A DNA stretch of 64,000 nucleotides from EB88 sp965199135. GTDB lineage: Bacteria; Acidobacteriota; Terriglobia; Terriglobales; Acidobacteriaceae. The notes beneath the pieces are model-generated. The model had not been told where the DNA came from and did not search any database. It was given only the letters and a program-made list of their open reading frames with translations. Positions 63,199 to 64,000 of the stretch are shown here, piece after piece. The stretch's first letter is position 1; each line of letters begins with the position of its first letter. The position numbers were made by a program, and so were the translations under genes. The stretch is from assembly GCA_965199135.1 (NCBI GenBank), contig OZ240685.1:558001-622000 (forward strand), read 5' to 3'.

Positions 63199-64000
63199 TC
63201 AGTGCCGCACAAAGCTCCACACCAGGCACCCCGATGCCGCGAAGATCGTCGCCGTGGTCGTCCACCCGAGTACATTCATCCACAGCCCGTTGACCTTGTC
63301 TCCCATCAGCGACCGGCGATTGGTGAGCACCATGATCAAGAGCATCAACGGAGGCGTCGAGAACCCCTGCACGATCCCGGCCACCACCAGCGCATGCATC
63401 GGGTTGATCCCGAGGAAGTTCAGAATCATCGCTGCCAGGGTGAACGCGGTGATCGCTCCGTAGAAGAGCTTTGCCTCTCCCGGTTTATAGTTGAGCCCGT
63501 TCCGCCAGCCGGCACTCTGGCACACGTCATAGGCCGCGCCCGTCGTCATCACCGGGATCGCGAGAAAACCCACGCCGATAATTCCCAGCGTGAACAGCAG
63601 GCCAGCCGCCTTCCCGGCGAGCGGCGCGAGTGATTGCGCCGCTTCGGTCGCTGTCGTGATCTCATGCTTGCCCGCAGCAAACAACGTCGCAGCCGTCGAC
63701 AGGATGATGAAGTACATCACCACGTTTGAGAACAGCATGCCGAAAATCACATCCCACAGGCTCGTCTTGAGTGCCTCGTCCGTGGTCCCACGCCGCGCGC
63801 GCAGCGTACGCTTGCCGGCCGCGATCTTCTCTTCCACTTCTTCGTTCGACTGCCATGTATAGAGGTAGGCCGAGAGCGACGTCCCCACGATCGCTACCAG
63901 GATCGCGAGCGAATCCCGGTCCATGTGCATCGACGGGATCAGCGTTCCCCGCGCAACCTCAGCCAGTTTCGGGTGCGCCAGAAATGCCGACACCACGTAC
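63199..64000 (-). CDS. Nramp-family divalent metal transporter (partial)
   Basis: The frame is open through the right edge of the window, so the N-terminus is missing. The visible ~267 residues contain multiple spans with SAYLYTWQSNEEVEEKI and GFLAIPVMTTGAAYDVCQ, as in distant Nramp/MntH-like transporters. The family takes up Mn2+ or Fe2+ with protons. The diagnostic first-span metal motif (DPGN) would be beyond the edge. Confidence 0.8.
   Translation of the reverse strand, partial: YVVSAFLAHPKLAEVARGTLIPSMHMDRDSLAILVAIVGTSLSAYLYTWQSNEEVEEKIAAGKRTLRARRGTTDEALKTSLWDVIFGMLFSNVVMYFIILSTAATLFAAGKHEITTATEAAQSLAPLAGKAAGLLFTLGIIGVGFLAIPVMTTGAAYDVCQSAGWRNGLNYKPGEAKLFYGAITAFTLAAMILNFLGINPMHALVVAGIVQGFSTPPLMLLIMVLTNRRSLMGDKVNGLWMNVLGWTTTATIFAASGCLVWSFVRH

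Noticed and set aside
1..64000. CRISPR arrays, insertion sequences and rRNA
   Set aside because: No spaced identical repeats, no transposase motifs with terminal repeats and no rRNA sequence were seen.

Overview
The window looks like chromosomal DNA of an acidobacterium of the Acidobacteriaceae type (Terriglobus/Edaphobacter/Granulicella-like). This is an inference from high GC, tight gene packing, many exported carbohydrate-active enzymes and peptidases, an Mhq-type dioxygenase/esterase pair, a KirBac channel, a MbfA-type ferritin/VIT1 fusion and lineage-typical short basic proteins. No database search was possible; all family calls come from reading motifs.

Layout. (1) 1-7330 is an accessory segment: the tail of a probable relaxase, a one-span mobilisation-type membrane protein, a GntR-regulated ABC export cassette, a PcfJ-domain protein, a small ParA with a ribbon-helix-helix partner flanked by repeated TATACGTGTATAC sites, and a decayed gene at the edge. 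It resembles a mobilisable plasmid or integrative element whose left part lies outside the window. (2) 7488-11855 carries a secreted sialate O-acetylesterase, an MhqO-like dioxygenase overlapping an MhqD-like hydrolase, and an exported Gfo/Idh/MocA protein. (3) 12052-13302 holds three small paralogues with a shared N-terminal helix and basic tails, followed by MbfA. (4) 14692-25834 is one minus-strand Tad/Flp pilus locus: two TadE-like pseudopilins, a TadG-like protein, Flp pilin, CpaA, CpaB, CpaC secretin, CpaE, CpaF, TadB, TadC, then an unlisted 31-residue membrane peptide and a DUF192 protein.

(5) 25977-28763 is a divergent FAD oxidoreductase / ATP-grasp pair. (6) 28848-33706 is a minus-strand run: aldo/keto reductase, SDR, a GT39-like membrane glycosyltransferase and a KirBac potassium channel. 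(7) 34568-41069 is an alpha-glucan/trehalose operon (LacI regulator, TreZ, glycogen-debranching enzyme, DUF2252) with no TreY in view. (8) 41308-47071 is a three-gene RND efflux operon with ATGA overlaps, followed by a convergent secreted beta-propeller protein and a GlsB-type stress membrane protein. (9) 48799-57358 runs on the plus strand: exported S9 and M14 peptidases, a metallophosphoesterase, an ArsB/NhaD-type transporter and ribokinase. (10) 57355-64000 has a GH79-like hydrolase, a receiver-like protein lacking its phospho-acceptor, a GT2 glycosyltransferase, a HugZ-like protein, tRNA-Cys and tRNA-Gly, a GH5-like hydrolase and a truncated Nramp-like transporter.

The least ordinary signals are the putative partition sites around parA, the GntR operator that encloses a leaderless promoter, the trio of short basic paralogues, the small membrane peptide/DUF192 tail of the Tad locus, and the decayed gene at the accessory-segment edge.
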